From: Lunularia cruciata
Taxonomy: Eukaryota; Streptophyta; Marchantiopsida; Lunulariales; Lunulariaceae
Direction of reading: 5' to 3'
NCBI GenBank assembly: GCA_948567375.1
Contig: OX419759.1
Location: 44,792,593-44,856,592 of the forward strand
DNA: 64,000 nucleotides
Shown here: piece after piece, positions 1-10,265 of the stretch
How the letters are laid out: every line of letters begins with the position of its first letter
Position numbering within the stretch: position 1 is the stretch's first letter
The notes under the pieces: model-generated
What the model was told of the DNA's origin: nothing
The model's database searches: none
What the model saw: the letters and a program-made list of their open reading frames with translations, nothing else
Made by a program: the position numbers and the translations under genes

Positions 1-2163
1 TCTATCGCCGCTATGTTAGAGGATTTAGTGCCATTGCCAAGGCCTTGACGAAGCTGACCAAGCTTACACAGGAGTGGTGTTGGGGAGATGAGCAGGAGAG
101 AGCTTTTGTAGAGCTCAAGGAGAGGTTGACATCTACTCCTATTTTGAGGAGACCGATCAAGGAACGACCATTTCAGGTTCACACTGATTGGAGTATGTTG
201 GAGCTTGGAGCAATGCTCACCCAACATGATGATGAGGAGAAGGAGTTTATGGTGGCCTATGCTAGTCGCTCCAACAATTCAGCGGAGGCGAAGTATAGTT
301 CATATGAGGGAGAGTGCTTGGTAGCAGTTTGGGCAGTAGCACATTTCTGATGTTACCTGTTTGGTAACCTCTTCACTCTCATCACTGATCATCAGCTGCT
401 GAAGTGGTTGATGGAGTCCGATAAGCTTTCAGGGAAGCTTGCATGATGGGCTCTAATTTTATAGGAGTATGATTTCATGGTTGTTCATAGACCTAGAGTG
501 GTGAACCGTGATGCAGATGGGTTGAGTAGAAACCCATGTCCCAGCCAGCAGGATCAGACCGGAGCACGTTGGCATGGTGAGACAGATGAGGAGATGGTGC
601 CAGGTTGGCATGCATTGGCCTTTCTGTGTATATTTGCAAAGACTTTGGTGGTATCTCTCTCAGCGCATACAGGAGGAGTTATTGAGGTCACAGATCTAGA
701 GAGTGAAGATATTGGTACAGTTTAGCAAGACATTCATGATGATGTCTTAGTGATGGACTATCTTCGCACTGGTGCTATGGGTGGCATAGTTGGGGCCAAG
801 GAGAGAGACCGTGTTCTTCAGCGAGCCAGACGGTTCAGATTGGAGGGTAGACACCTTTTGCGTGTATGGGAGGATGGTAGAGTGCGAGTAGTACCACTTC
901 CAGCACAGAGACCACAGTTGGTCCATCATGCTCATGAGGAGCTAGGACATTTTGGAGTAAAGCGTACATATAGCTTACTCCAGAGTCATTATTGGTGGTG
1001 CGGTATGCAGACCGAGGTATAGCAGTTGGTTGCCAGATGTGTGGTTTGTGACCGAGTTAGAGCATCATTCAATGCTCCTACGCCATAGTTACATCCATTA
1101 CCTATCATGGGATTGGGTTACCGTTGGAGTTTGGACTTTGCCGGACCTTTACCACTGACTGTGAGACATCATTGGTATGTTTTGGTGATGGTGGAGCACT
1201 TCTCCAAGTGGATTGAGTTGGTGGCACTTCCTGACAAGTCTAGTGAGGGGACAACTTACTCGTTCCTGGATCGAGTTCTTAGTCATTTTGGTGCACCAGC
1301 TGAGGTTTTGACTGATCAGGGTACAAAGTTCTTGGGGGAGTTTTAGGTCTTGTGTGACAAGGCTTTGATTGATCATCGTACTACATCCCGAGATCACCTT
1401 GAGGCAGATGGCTTAGCAGAGAGAGTGGTTCAGACGGTGAAGAGAGGATTGCGGAAGTATGGTTTGCAAAGAGGCCACTTGGGAGATTGGGATCTCCAGT
1501 TACCTTGGTTGGCCATGGGCTATCGGTTCAGCCGGCAAGCCTACTTAGCATCCTTCTCTCCATACTTTCTATGGATAAAATCCAGATTTACCTATAGCCA
1601 TTCATCAAGATGCTACTATAGTTTTGGACTTGGATGACCCCAATGTATAGATGAGCGCATGTTCTCAGCGGGTAGAGATCTTTCGGAGAGTGATGCCGAT
1701 GGCCTTTGAGAACTTGGCGATTGCTCAGCATAGAGATACTTTACGCTATGCTACCATTCAAGGAGGAGGTTATAGACCCTCGATCCGTTGATTTCATCTA
1801 GGCGACTATGCATATCTATAGCAGACAGCACCGATGACACTTGATGTTTCTACACGTCGCACTATCTTGAGAGTGCGTGAGGTTTTGCCATCTAGAGTTC
1901 TTGTGTTAGAAGGACGTGATGGTGTTGTTTGGAAGGATCATGTGCGCAATTGTGCGCCATGCCACCTTCCAAACATTGATGGTACTATGGACCCAAGCTT
2001 GGCACTTGTACGTGCAGGCTTGAAGTGTATGTTATGTGGCTCTTTTGGTGGAGCTACTACTATGTTAGTGTGTGATAGCTGTTCTAGAGGATGGCATATG
2101 GCATGTATGACTCCTCCCCTCATGATGGTTCCTCAAGGACAGTGGTTATATCCTAGATGTACT
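1..2163 (+). pseudogene. Family A copy 1: 3' part of Ty3/gypsy pol (RNase H, integrase, PHD)
   Basis: Decayed pol of a Ty3/gypsy retrotransposon, cut by the window start. Read in one frame from 45 it gives RNase H (FQVHTDWSMLELGAML near 170-215, VAYASRS, ITDHQLLKW, and the end of the domain RDADGLSRNP near 510), then the integrase zinc-binding region (HEELGHFGVKRTY near 930, CVVCDRVR near 1040), then the catalytic core (YRWSLDFAGPL with the first Asp near 1135, LTDQGTKF with the second near 1315, DGLAERVV with the Glu near 1405). The frame is broken by TGA/TAG at 348, 444, 462, 723, 1020, 1086 and 1344. A small indel near 1565-1575 moves the rest to the next frame, with further stops at 1648, 1789 and 1819. 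The tail has a GPY/F-like stretch (GDYAYL, ILRVREVLP, NCAPCHLPNID) and a PHD finger ending at TGA 2161-2163. The element cannot be active. The RNase H and integrase calls are firm. Confidence 0.92.
2017..2163 (+). other. PHD-type zinc finger at the C-terminus of the family A polyprotein
   Basis: The residues after the GPY/F-like domain show the PHD pattern: CMLC, twelve residues, CDSC, SRGWH, MAC, then GQW followed by LYPRC. This is C4-H-C3 spacing with the hallmark Trp two residues before the last Cys pair. Seven of eight zinc ligands are present. The seventh Cys position reads Tyr (TAT, one G-to-A step from TGT). PHD fingers read histone H3 tails, mostly the K4 state. In chromoviruses a chromodomain usually sits at this place, so I infer a targeting module for integration. 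It is in the same frame as the preceding GPY/F-like domain, so it belongs to the element and not to a flanking gene. Confidence 0.82.
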
Positions 2164-2333
2164 TGACCTATAGCTACTTCATTCTTTATATGGTATAGAT
2201 TGCAGACAGGCGACTAACGATGGGGCTCCATAGCACCCAGCCTCCTGATCTTTGCCCATTAGAGGGTATACCATATACTTAGAGTAGATGGCTATCTGGA
2301 GTTAGAGGGACCTAACCGCCAGCTAGGGGGGCC

Positions 2334-2895
2334 ATTGTGGCACTTTAGAGTCTATGTATGACTTATATGTGAGTTGTGCTTCTATAGTGTATGATGTTGA
2401 CAGCGATGTATGTTGTGTAGCAATGTATATACGCACGATAGCTGTCACGCCATTTGTAGTTCCGCATCTAGTTGCTCGGACACTAGAGTTCTAGTGATAG
2501 TAGTTAGAGTTATTCTAGCAGTTTCTCAAGGACTACTTTCCGATAGTCTGATTTGGTGTTCGGGGTACTGACTTCACGGTGGGGCCCATTGTCACTTTGC
2601 ACCGTTCACACCGTCGAGTGTGCCATCAGCGGGACCGTTAGGGTTCCAGTGCTAGCTCGAGTCCAGGGGTATAGTTTCAAAGGTGAGCTCCAAAGAGCTC
2701 ACTTCTCTGATGTTGAGCCTTCAAGTTCTTGGCTATGGTGGACAGAGGCCGGCTAGCGTCACCTGGATTCTCTATGCTTGAGTGGGTATGGCTTGACTGT
2801 AATCAGTGCCCAGTTGTTGGCAATTTATAGAGTGACAGATCAAGTACTGATCTGAGTTGAGTTGAGTTGAGTTGAGAGTGTTAAGCAATCTGATT
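2334..2895 (+). repeat. LTR of family A (3' LTR of copy 1)
   Basis: It begins TGTGGCAC at 2337 just after a G-rich tract (AGGGGGGCC, 2322-2333) that fits a polypurine tract downstream of the PHD stop. The first 105 bp recur at 2896-3000, 562 bp further on. The remainder recurs in a more diverged form at 5396-5853. That spacing defines an LTR of roughly 550-560 bp. The exact 3' end is unclear; a CA end at 2886-2887 is possible. Confidence 0.7.
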
Positions 2896-3000
2896 ATTGT
2901 GGCACTTTAGAGTCTATGTATGACTTATGTGTGAGTTGTGCTTCTATAGTGTATGATGTCGACAGCGATGTATGTTGTGTAGCAATGTATATATGCACGA
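2896..3000 (+). repeat. Start of a second family A LTR, interrupted
   Basis: A copy of 2334-2438 with only a few differences over 105 bp. It stops where minus-strand family B sequence begins. The natural reading is the start of the 5' LTR of family A copy 2, whose continuation is at 5396-5853, split by the B fragment. Confidence 0.65.
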
Positions 3001-5395
3001 CAATTATTCAAGTCCTTCGTAGTAGGATATACATGAATCATTTTGCTCAGTTGGTCAGCAAAGACTACAATTGAGTCAAACCCTAAGGTGATCTTGGGCA
3101 ATTCACAAACCAGATCCATGCTTGCTTGTTCCCAAAATTGTGTAGGAGTAGGGACGGGTTGTATGAGTCTTGAGGGAGCTTGATTAGAAGGTTTATCTTG
3201 TTGATAGAGTAGGTATCTTTGAATATATTCCATCACATTGTTGCTCATCTTGGGCCAATAATAATGGCATTTATTGCATCTAAGGTCTTGTCCACTCCAA
3301 AATGACCTTCAATGGCAAAATCATGATATTTTGCTAGGATGGTGGTTCTTATATTTGTAGCATCCGGGATCCATAACTTACCATCACAAAAGGTGAATCT
3401 TTAGGAATTAGTGATGCCTTTAGATGAATGAGCTCCTACAATCTATGGGTCAATTTTTAAAGTAGCAAGAATCCTTGGCCAAAATTTTGGGTTCATCTTG
3501 AACTCTACGACCAGATTGTTTGCAATAAATATTAGGGTGAATGTATCTGCAAGTTGCCTCTTGCCTTCAACATATATAATCTTCATGTTGAACAATTACC
3601 TCTATTTTTCCCATGAAATCTATTGACAAGATATATCTTTTTATGTCTTGAGGTAAACTAAAGGTTTGTGGTCTATCTTCACTACAAATTCCTTCTCGCT
3701 AAGATAGTGCTTCCAATGCTTGGTTGCAAGGACAATGACTAGCTCTTCTCATTTGGTGGTGTGATAGTTACATTTTTCTAATAACAACTTTTAGGAGAAA
3801 TATGCAGCTAGGTGCCATCTTTCATGCCACTCTTGTTGTAGGATTGCTCCTATTGCTATGCTTGATGCATCTATAACCAACTTGATTGGACATTTTGGGT
3901 CGTACCATTTCAAGATTGGTGCATGTAGTAATGTGTCTTTCAATTCTTGAAAGGCCAATTCTTGTGTGGTTCCTCACATTCACTTCTTCCTCTTGCCAAG
4001 TAGTTTCATTAAAGGTTGTGTGACCTTGGAGAAGTACTTGACAAATAGATGATAGAATCCCATCAATCCCAAGAAACTCTTGAGTTGAGTCTAATCTTCT
4101 AGAGCACTCCATTTCTAAAGAACCTCTATTTTATCTATTAATACTTGTATAGCTAGTGCACTTACTATATGATCCAAGTAGTCTACTTCAGAATTGCCAA
4201 ACTTACACTTTGAGATTTGGCATACAACTTATTTTATTACAAAATATGGAGGACTTCTCATAGATGTTGCTTGTGCTCCATCATTATCTTATTGTAGACT
4301 AAGATATCATCTAAGAAAGTGATAATAGATTTATCTAAGTATAGAAAAAATATGTCATTCATCAAACTCATGAAAGTGGCTGGTGCATTGATGAGGCCAA
4401 ACGACAACACCAAGTACTCAAAGTGACCATACATTGTTCAAAAAGCTATTTTGTGTACATCTTCCTTTGCAATCCTAATTTGGTTGTAATTGCTCTGTAG
4501 ATCAAGTTTGGTGAAATGTTTTGCCTCATTGAGTTGATCAAATAGGTCATCCATGTGGGGTAAGGGATATTTTTCTTCACCATTTGTTGATTTAGGCCCG
4601 ATAGTCAATGCACATGCACATTGTACTATCCTTCTTCTTCATAAACAAGAAAAGGCCATATATGGTGATATGTTGGGTTAGATAAACCTTTATTTAGCAT
4701 ATCCTCAATTTGAGGCTTACACTCCTATAACTCATGAGGTGATAATCAAGATGGGGCCTTACAAGGAGATGTCTCCCCAAGAAATATCTTGATTTTATGA
4801 TCTACTCTCCTTTTTGGTGGGAATCCTAAGGGGAGGTCAGATTATCCAAGAAGACATCTTGAAACTCATTGACCAAACTTTCAATTTCTCAAGAACTTGT
4901 CTATCAAGTTGTACACTTTGGACTTCTTTTATTAGGCTCATGAAACATCTACTTATCTTATAGATAGTTGATATCCTTATAACATAGAGAGCTTGTTCTT
5001 GCTTGTATGATCTTTCTTTAACCGCAATGATATTCCATTGGCAAGTTCTCACTACTTTTTTTCTCCAATCAATTGTGGGGTTGTAGTGCTCTAACCATGA
5101 CATTGCCTAAGGTTGCATCATAATAAGTTAATCATATCACTTGCCAGTCAATCTCTTCTTGATACTCTCTTATAGACCCTTCTAGGTAACAACTCAATCC
5201 TCTTTGTCTGACCATTAGGTAACTCTACTTCTTAATTTTCATCCTTCTTTAGATCCATCTTCAACCTTATTGCAATAGATTGAGACCAGAAATTCTCTAT
5301 TGCTCCAAGGTCTATCAATACTCTCATCTGATTACCTTTTAGGACTCTATTTAGGACAATCAATTGTGATTTTGTCTACCTTATCCTTTGCACAC
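3001..5395 (-). pseudogene. Family B copy 1: chromovirus-like pol fragment (protease region, RT, RNase H, integrase)
   Basis: Reading leftwards on the minus strand: a protease-to-RT linker (MSWLEHYNPTIDW near 5060-5100), RT (about 4,200-4,850), RNase H (FQELKDTLLHAPIL and LVIDASSIAIGAILQQ near 3830-3960) and integrase (FWEQASMDLVCELP and IVVFADQLSKMIHV near 3010-3150). The frames are broken by many stops and indels. It ends inside the integrase core exactly where family A LTR sequence begins. The same segment recurs as copy 2 near 39,600-41,900, and the two agree closely at nucleotide level. No LTR is visible at either end, so this looks like a truncated fragment. Confidence 0.85.
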
Positions 5396-5853
5396 TTTGT
5401 CATAACATTTGTAACACGCAAGCTAGTTTGCTCGGATGCTAGAGTGGTAGTGGTGGTAGTCATAGGTATTTTGATAATTACTTATGGATTAATTTTTGGT
5501 GGTCCAATTTCATGTTAGGGCTACTAATCACATGGTGAGATCCACCGTCACTTGCACCATTTGCATTGTCAAATGTGCTATCAATGGTGCTACTAGGGCT
5601 AGAGACTTAGGTCAAGCAAAGGAGTATAATTCAAGGTGCAGCTCTAGAGAGCTCACTTCTTTGATGTTGAGCCTTTGAGTTCTTGGCTATGGTGAATAGA
5701 GGTTAGCAAGTGTCACTTGGAGTCTCTTAGCTGGAGTAGATATGACTTGTTTGTAATCAATGCCCAATTGTTGGCAGATTGTTGAGTGAAGGATTGAGTA
5801 CCTTTTTTATTTGAGTGTGATTCAAGTTGAAGAAGAATTGATTACATCAAAGA
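5396..5853 (+). repeat. Remaining part of the family A copy 2 5' LTR
   Basis: Aligns with 2442-2890 of the family A LTR (shared: ACATTTGTA, TTGCTCGGA.GCTAGAG, GAGAGCTCACTTCT.TGATGTTGAGCC, TTCTTGGCTATGGTG). Many of the differences are C-to-T or G-to-A. It is clearly more diverged from copy 1 than the 2896-3000 piece is. Confidence 0.65.
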
Positions 5854-6311
5854 AGTGAGAGTTAGGGGGAATTGAATGTAAGAATTAAGTGTGTTGGTGG
5901 TATCTCTAAGCTTAGCTAATGATTGGTACTTTGATCATGGTTCAAATTTCCTTGAGAATAATCATGTGCATAAGCTTTATGTGATTTGATGCAAATTTGG
6001 CAATATGACATACAATATGCGGAAGTGATAGCCATTTTCTTGAGAATGGAGTTAATTTGAGATAATGGGTATTCAATTTGAGCCCAAGCGGTGAAATCAA
6101 GTTGACTTTGGTGCAAGTTGAGCTTGAATTTCAAAAATTGAAGGTGAAGTTCGGAACCTAACTCCTCAAATTAGGGATTTGGAGATCCTCATCCTTCCAA
6201 TTTAGCTCGAGTGGAGGTTTAGCGGAGAATTTGGTGGTTAGCTAACTATAGAGGAGTTACATCAAATTTACATAAAATTTGGTGGAAGTCACTCAAACTA
6301 TTCTAGATTTG

Positions 6312-6745
6312 GCTCAAGCTGGATGAAGCTTGGCCAAATTTAGAGAAGGTTTGAATTGGCAATAAAAAAAGCTTCATTTGGCTAAATTTTGGCATTCAAT
6401 TTGGCTCAAGTTGGATAAAGCTTGGCTAGATTTGGAGAAATTTCAAATTGGCAAGAAGAAAGGCCTCATTTGGCTAAATTTTGGCATTTAATTTAGCTCA
6501 AATTAGGTGAAAATTGGGCAAATTCAAAGAGGATTCAAATTGGCAAGAAGAAAGGCCTCATTTGGCTAAATTTCAAATTTCCAATTGAGGAGTTACATCA
6601 AATTTACGTCAAATTTGGTGGAGGTTGCCTAGATTTGAAGGTCACTCAAACTGCCCCAATTTAGTTCAAGTAGGTGAAGCTTGACCAGATTTGGAGAGGT
6701 TTCAAATTAGCAAGAAGAAAGGCCTCATTTGGTTGTAAGAGGCCA
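6312..6745 (+). repeat. About 90-bp imperfect tandem repeat, four units
   Basis: Units start near 6312, 6400, 6493 and 6660. They share TTTGGCTCAAG.TGG, a GCTTGG...AGATTTGGAGA core, AATTGGCAAGAAGAAAGGCC and CTCATTTGGCTAAATTTT. The third unit carries an extra insert of about 75 bp. It sits in the leader of family A copy 2. Confidence 0.7.
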
Positions 6746-6814
6746 ACATGAGGCTAGCTAGTTTAGATGAGTTTTCTTGTTAATTGTTTGGCAAAATCTG
6801 CCCACCCTTCTAGA

Positions 6815-6890
6815 TTGTACACAATAGGATTTGAACCCCCGATCTTTAGTTCCTAGACTAGTGCTCTAGCCAACTAATCCACCTTCATTT
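6815..6890 (-). other. tRNA-like segment (possible SINE head or tRNA pseudogene)
   Basis: On the minus strand, GGTTCAAATCC (complement of 6827-6837) is a good Pol III B box. About 30 nt upstream lies TTAGTTGGCTAGAGC (complement of 6863-6877), which resembles the D-arm/A box with a few bases missing. The acceptor, T and anticodon stems do not pair well, so this is not a working tRNA. Confidence 0.35.
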
Positions 6891-7429
6891 GTTGTTTTAG
6901 TGATTGTTCCAAATGGGAGTAGAGTCAATCTAGTGTTGATCTATGAGATGGAGTGTTTTGTTTAGAATTCTTGTGATTGGACCTTCTCCATTCTTTACTT
7001 CCTATTTGTGCACCATGTTTGTATGAGGTGCCTTAACTTTAGAGTGTTGGTGCTTTGATGTGCTCTCAGTAATGTGACTAAAGTGATGATTAGTCAAACT
7101 ACTTGAGTTTTTCTCTAATGAGGTAGGAAATGATGACCTACATACCATGAGAGTGCATGTTGCGATGGTAGGTTAAAATTCACCCTTTCTTCTAATGTAG
7201 TTGTTATAATTAGAGCTATATTAGTGGGTGGTGTTCAATTGGTGGTGGCACTTGATGGTGATTCTTGGTGGGTTCTTGTGGTGGTTACAGTTGCAGTCCA
7301 AGTTACATTATCACGACGGATTTCTTTGGGAATTCCAATGGAGATAGTACTATAGTATGCAATGGTTTTACCCAAAGTGGCACTTGATATTAGCCTATAT
7401 CTCAAGTCTTAATGAGGAAGGAGATTGAC

Positions 7430-8250
7430 TCTAAGTTGGAATTTGATATAGGAGTTGATTCAATTGAGATTGCACTTGAAGTGTAGACTGACAAGCTGAG
7501 GAGCTTGCAAGAGTTCCAATGGAAGGCTAGAGAGAGCCTACACAAGGCATACACATGCATGAGATGGTTGATCAATTTCACTCAAGGAGTTATTGAGGCC
7601 CAAGCAATCCAATTCTGGTATGGGATCTTGGATAAGGAGTACGTGATGCTATATTATTACAAGCTACTTCACCTACTTTGTCAATGGTCTTTAGTTTGGC
7701 TGAGCATATTGAGCTCAACATGGTAGAAGAGAAAGTGGTGATATATAGATTTGGTAGTTTAGGGTTGACCTCATCCATAATTGTTACTTCTTCTAGAATG
7801 CACCATGCCATGTTGGCTTTAAAGGACAAAGTGGAAAGCCTAGATCCTATGGAGCAAGTGGAGTGCCTAGTATAGCTAGACCCTTACCTTCATTTTTAGA
7901 TCAGCAATAGCCAATGAGTAGTAATATTGCTTGTTAGACTTGTGGTGGACCTCACCACAAGAAAGAGTGCACTAAGGGCAATGGACACAATACTTCTAGT
8001 GCATCACAACCAACATAGAGGTAGTGTGACATTACCACAAATTTGGTCACATTAGTGACTGATGCTTTGATCTCCACCTAAAGTTAGAGAGTGGTAGGGT
8101 TGCTATGGTAGGTGGTAGAGGAGCTCCAAGTATGGTGTACAAGGTGGTAGAGGATTCACACTTGGTAGGGGTGCAATACCTACCTTTGCTTTTGATATAA
8201 CCATGGCTACTCGGATTGAGCAATTGGAGCAAAGATTGGCTAGCATGGCC
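7430..8250 (+). pseudogene. Family A copy 2: gag 5' part with zinc knuckles
   Basis: A gag-like stretch (AYTCMRWLINFTQGVIEAQAI near 7550-7610, FSLAEHIELNMVEEKVV near 7685-7740) is followed by two nucleic-acid-binding knuckles. The first reads TCGGPHHKKECTK near 7940-7980, its first Cys replaced by a stop. The second has HKFGHISD.CF near 8038-8075. Stops and frame changes are frequent. The frame is cut at 8250 by insertion of the family C element and resumes at 16,054, so one gag was split by a later insertion. Confidence 0.75.
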
Positions 8251-8929
8251 TGTAACACCCATTTGTGCATGTGTGTGGTATTGTGATATTTAGCTTGGTA
8301 TTACAAGTACTTAAGAGATATTATTTATATAGAGATAAAGGATGGTTCTATATTAGTCATGGTTAGCTAAAGTTAGTCATAGCTAAGATAGATGGGACCT
8401 TACTTTAGAGGAAGTAGAAAAGATGAGCACCACTATTTTGGATTTTAGTGTGTTGACTTGGTATTATTCCTAGGTGTTTGGCTTTGGGGAAAGAGTTGAG
8501 AACTCTTGGGCCCGCAAGCCTTTTTGTTTTGGATTCTTCTTTAGTCCAAGGATAGCCCATGTGAAGGAATCCTTGCTTTAGTGGTTGGGTCAAGATAAGG
8601 GGAATATGCCCATGTGAATGGATATTCCTTTCTACTTTTTGACTTTACTTGACTTTTAGTCTAGTAACTTGAGTTACTACGGTAATTAGTAACTTTGGTA
8701 CGTAACTATTTCACAAGTATATAAACAAGGAGTGAGGAGGTACTCATCATCCTTTCATTTGCAACTATCTCTCTCTCATTGAGTTCTCTAGTGAGCAATG
8801 TCTTGAGTCTTGGAGTGTTAGCCTTGGAGGAGTATGATGGAGTTGGGGTTCCTTGCCTTCTTAGTCCATGGTGCGCTACCATAATAGCCATCAGAGGTTC
8901 ATCCTGAGTGAGAGACAGGCCGGCTCACA
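8251..8929 (+). repeat. 5' LTR of family C element
   Basis: 679 bp, TGTAACACC...GGCTCACA. Repeated without visible change at 15,371-16,049 (offset 7,120). Diverged solo copies occur at 18,042-19,425 (two, reversed) and 48,396-49,849. It contains a TATA box and short pyrimidine-rich tracts. The short minus-strand reading frames inside it are not genes. Confidence 0.95.
8718..8725 (+). promoter_or_regulatory. TATA box in the family C 5' LTR
   Basis: TATATAAA in the middle-to-3' half of the LTR, where an LTR Pol II promoter is expected. The likely transcription start is about 25-35 bp downstream. The same box is at 15,838-15,845 in the 3' LTR. Confidence 0.6.
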
Positions 8930-8933
8930 TTTT

Positions 8934-8950
8934 TGGTTCCGTTGCCGGGA
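8934..8950 (+). promoter_or_regulatory. Primer-binding site of family C (tRNA-Asp type)
   Basis: TGGTTCCGTTGCCGGGA starts 4 nt after the LTR. It differs at few positions from the tRNA-Asp-complementary site TGGCGCCGTTGCCGGGG known from Athila/Tat-type plant elements. It would prime minus-strand DNA synthesis. Confidence 0.7.
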
Positions 8951-8970
8951 CCTCTCTAGAAGGCAAGATA

Positions 8971-9141
8971 ATGTTCCGCGTCCAATTCTACATTAGGCAG
9001 AAGGAGGCTATGAGAGCTCACTTGGAGAGAACATTAGGAGAGGAGAGGGCTGAACTTATGTTAGAGAACCAAGATCCATTTGTATACCCTGTAGTTCATT
9101 ATGATGTCTTTGAGGTGATTTTGTACATCTTGTACACATGA
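8971..9141 (+). CDS. Family C leader micro-ORF 1 (56 aa)
   Basis: A 56-residue frame starting MFRVQFYIRQKEAMR and ending YILYT, in the leader just after the primer-binding site. Its core (MR..L..TLG...E..LE...PFV.P.V.Y......YILY) matches a second micro-ORF at 10,266-10,430. That match makes chance less likely. No known domain is recognised. It could be the start of an ancestral gag or the first exon of a spliced accessory protein. Confidence 0.45.
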   Translation: MFRVQFYIRQKEAMRAHLERTLGEERAELMLENQDPFVYPVVHYDVFEVILYILYT

Positions 9142-9765
9142 GAGGAATTGGAGAGATTGTGTGAGGTGGATTGCAGATTTTGGGGATTAAGGTGATTTTG
9201 TGCAAAATCTCAAGTTTGAGATCTGGACTTGAGATTTCTACACATGATAGCTTGGGTTATCTTTCAGTTAGCACACTTGAAATTATTGAGAGAGCTTCTA
9301 TGCGCACTGGGCTAGAATTTTTGAAAGTTGATAGGGTAAAGTGCTCCCGCAACTGCATGCTCTCTGGAAAATTGTACAGAGTCTGCCATTTCTTCAATTT
9401 TTAGTGAATTGTCCTGAAAATTTCCAAGAAAATTCAGTGCATTGTATCCTACCTGGTGCCACAAAAATTAGAGAGAGATCATTTTTGCGCAGTGCGTTAT
9501 GAGTTTTTGAAGTGAGAGGGGTGGTTTTCAGACCAAATCTGAAATATGGGTGCTGAATAGAAAGGTTTCTAGGCCAAATGGCTCGATGAAAAGATCTAAA
9601 ATTTTGCAAGGAGAGACGCCCTAGAGTTGTGATCAAGTGTGGAAAATTTCAGAGGATTGTGACATATTCGTTGGGAGATTTGAGTGACATTGTGAGGAAG
9701 GGTCAATTCTGCAGAGTGGAGATCTCATGCATGAGAAGTTTGAGATCAACAAAAAGCATGTTTGA

Positions 9766-10263
9766 GTGTTTAGATTCATCTTTGGGAACATGGAGGGTCA
9801 TCAAGAGTGGAAATTGAGATTATGCAAGGTTCCCCAAGGATTTGAGGTGATTGTAGGGGTGGATTTGAGGAAAAGAGAGTTTACAATAGAATTTGAAGAG
9901 AGTGTTGAGAGGATCCAAAAACCTACACCACTTGGAGGAAAGAGTGAGTCTAAGTGCTTTCTATGTAGAGAGAAGGGACATAAGGCAAGTTCATGTCCAT
10001 TAACCTTTGAGAGCAAGAGATTGAGGGAAAGGAGAGGCTTACTTGACTTGGGTTTGCATGTTGGACCTTCTTCACCAAGATTGGGAGGGAGAAGATCTAA
10101 GACCAAGGAGTTGTGTGAGGTTTGTGGAGTTGAAGGACTTCCAAAAGGACATGAGTGTAGTGGAGTAAAAGCACTTTTGGAAACTTTGGTGAAGGATCTT
10201 GGAGAGAGTCTTAGTACAGCTACAGAAATACTACCACCTTCATCAGCTAGTTCTCAAGATTAG
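9766..10263 (+). CDS. Family C accessory ORF with zinc knuckle (165 aa)
   Basis: An open frame of 165 residues upstream of gag-pol. Near residues 65-80 it has KCFLCREKGHKASSCPL, a CX2CX4HX4C zinc knuckle of the retroviral nucleocapsid type. A second Cys/His cluster (LCEVCGVEGLPKGHEC) follows near residues 115-130. The N-terminal 60 residues resemble the end of an RNA-binding fold (KVPQGFEVIVGVDLRKREFTIEF), but I cannot assign it. It ends just before micro-ORF 2. The start could lie upstream if the leader is spliced. I infer a nucleic-acid-binding accessory protein of the element; true translation is unproven. Confidence 0.6.
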   Translation: MFRFIFGNMEGHQEWKLRLCKVPQGFEVIVGVDLRKREFTIEFEESVERIQKPTPLGGKSESKCFLCREKGHKASSCPLTFESKRLRERRGLLDLGLHVGPSSPRLGGRRSKTKELCEVCGVEGLPKGHECSGVKALLETLVKDLGESLSTATEILPPSSASSQD

Positions 10264-10265
10264 TG

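Larger units (their letters stand above)
5854..7429 (+). other. Non-coding leader of family A copy 2
   Basis: Lies between the A LTR and the recognisable gag. No long coding frame. It contains a block of about 90-bp repeats (6312-6745) and a tRNA-like segment on the minus strand (about 6815-6890), listed separately. No primer-binding site could be recognised. Confidence 0.45.

Noticed and set aside
2017-2163. PHD finger as the exon of a host gene next to the element
   Set aside because: It is in the same frame as the GPY/F-like end of pol without splice sites, and the polypurine tract and LTR follow it.
6815-6890. A functional tRNA gene
   Set aside because: Acceptor and anticodon stems do not pair and the D-arm is short.
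8405-8891. Minus-strand frames of about 60 aa, present identically at 15,525-16,011
   Set aside because: They lie inside the LTRs and repeat only because the LTRs are identical; diverged solo copies do not keep them as conserved proteins.
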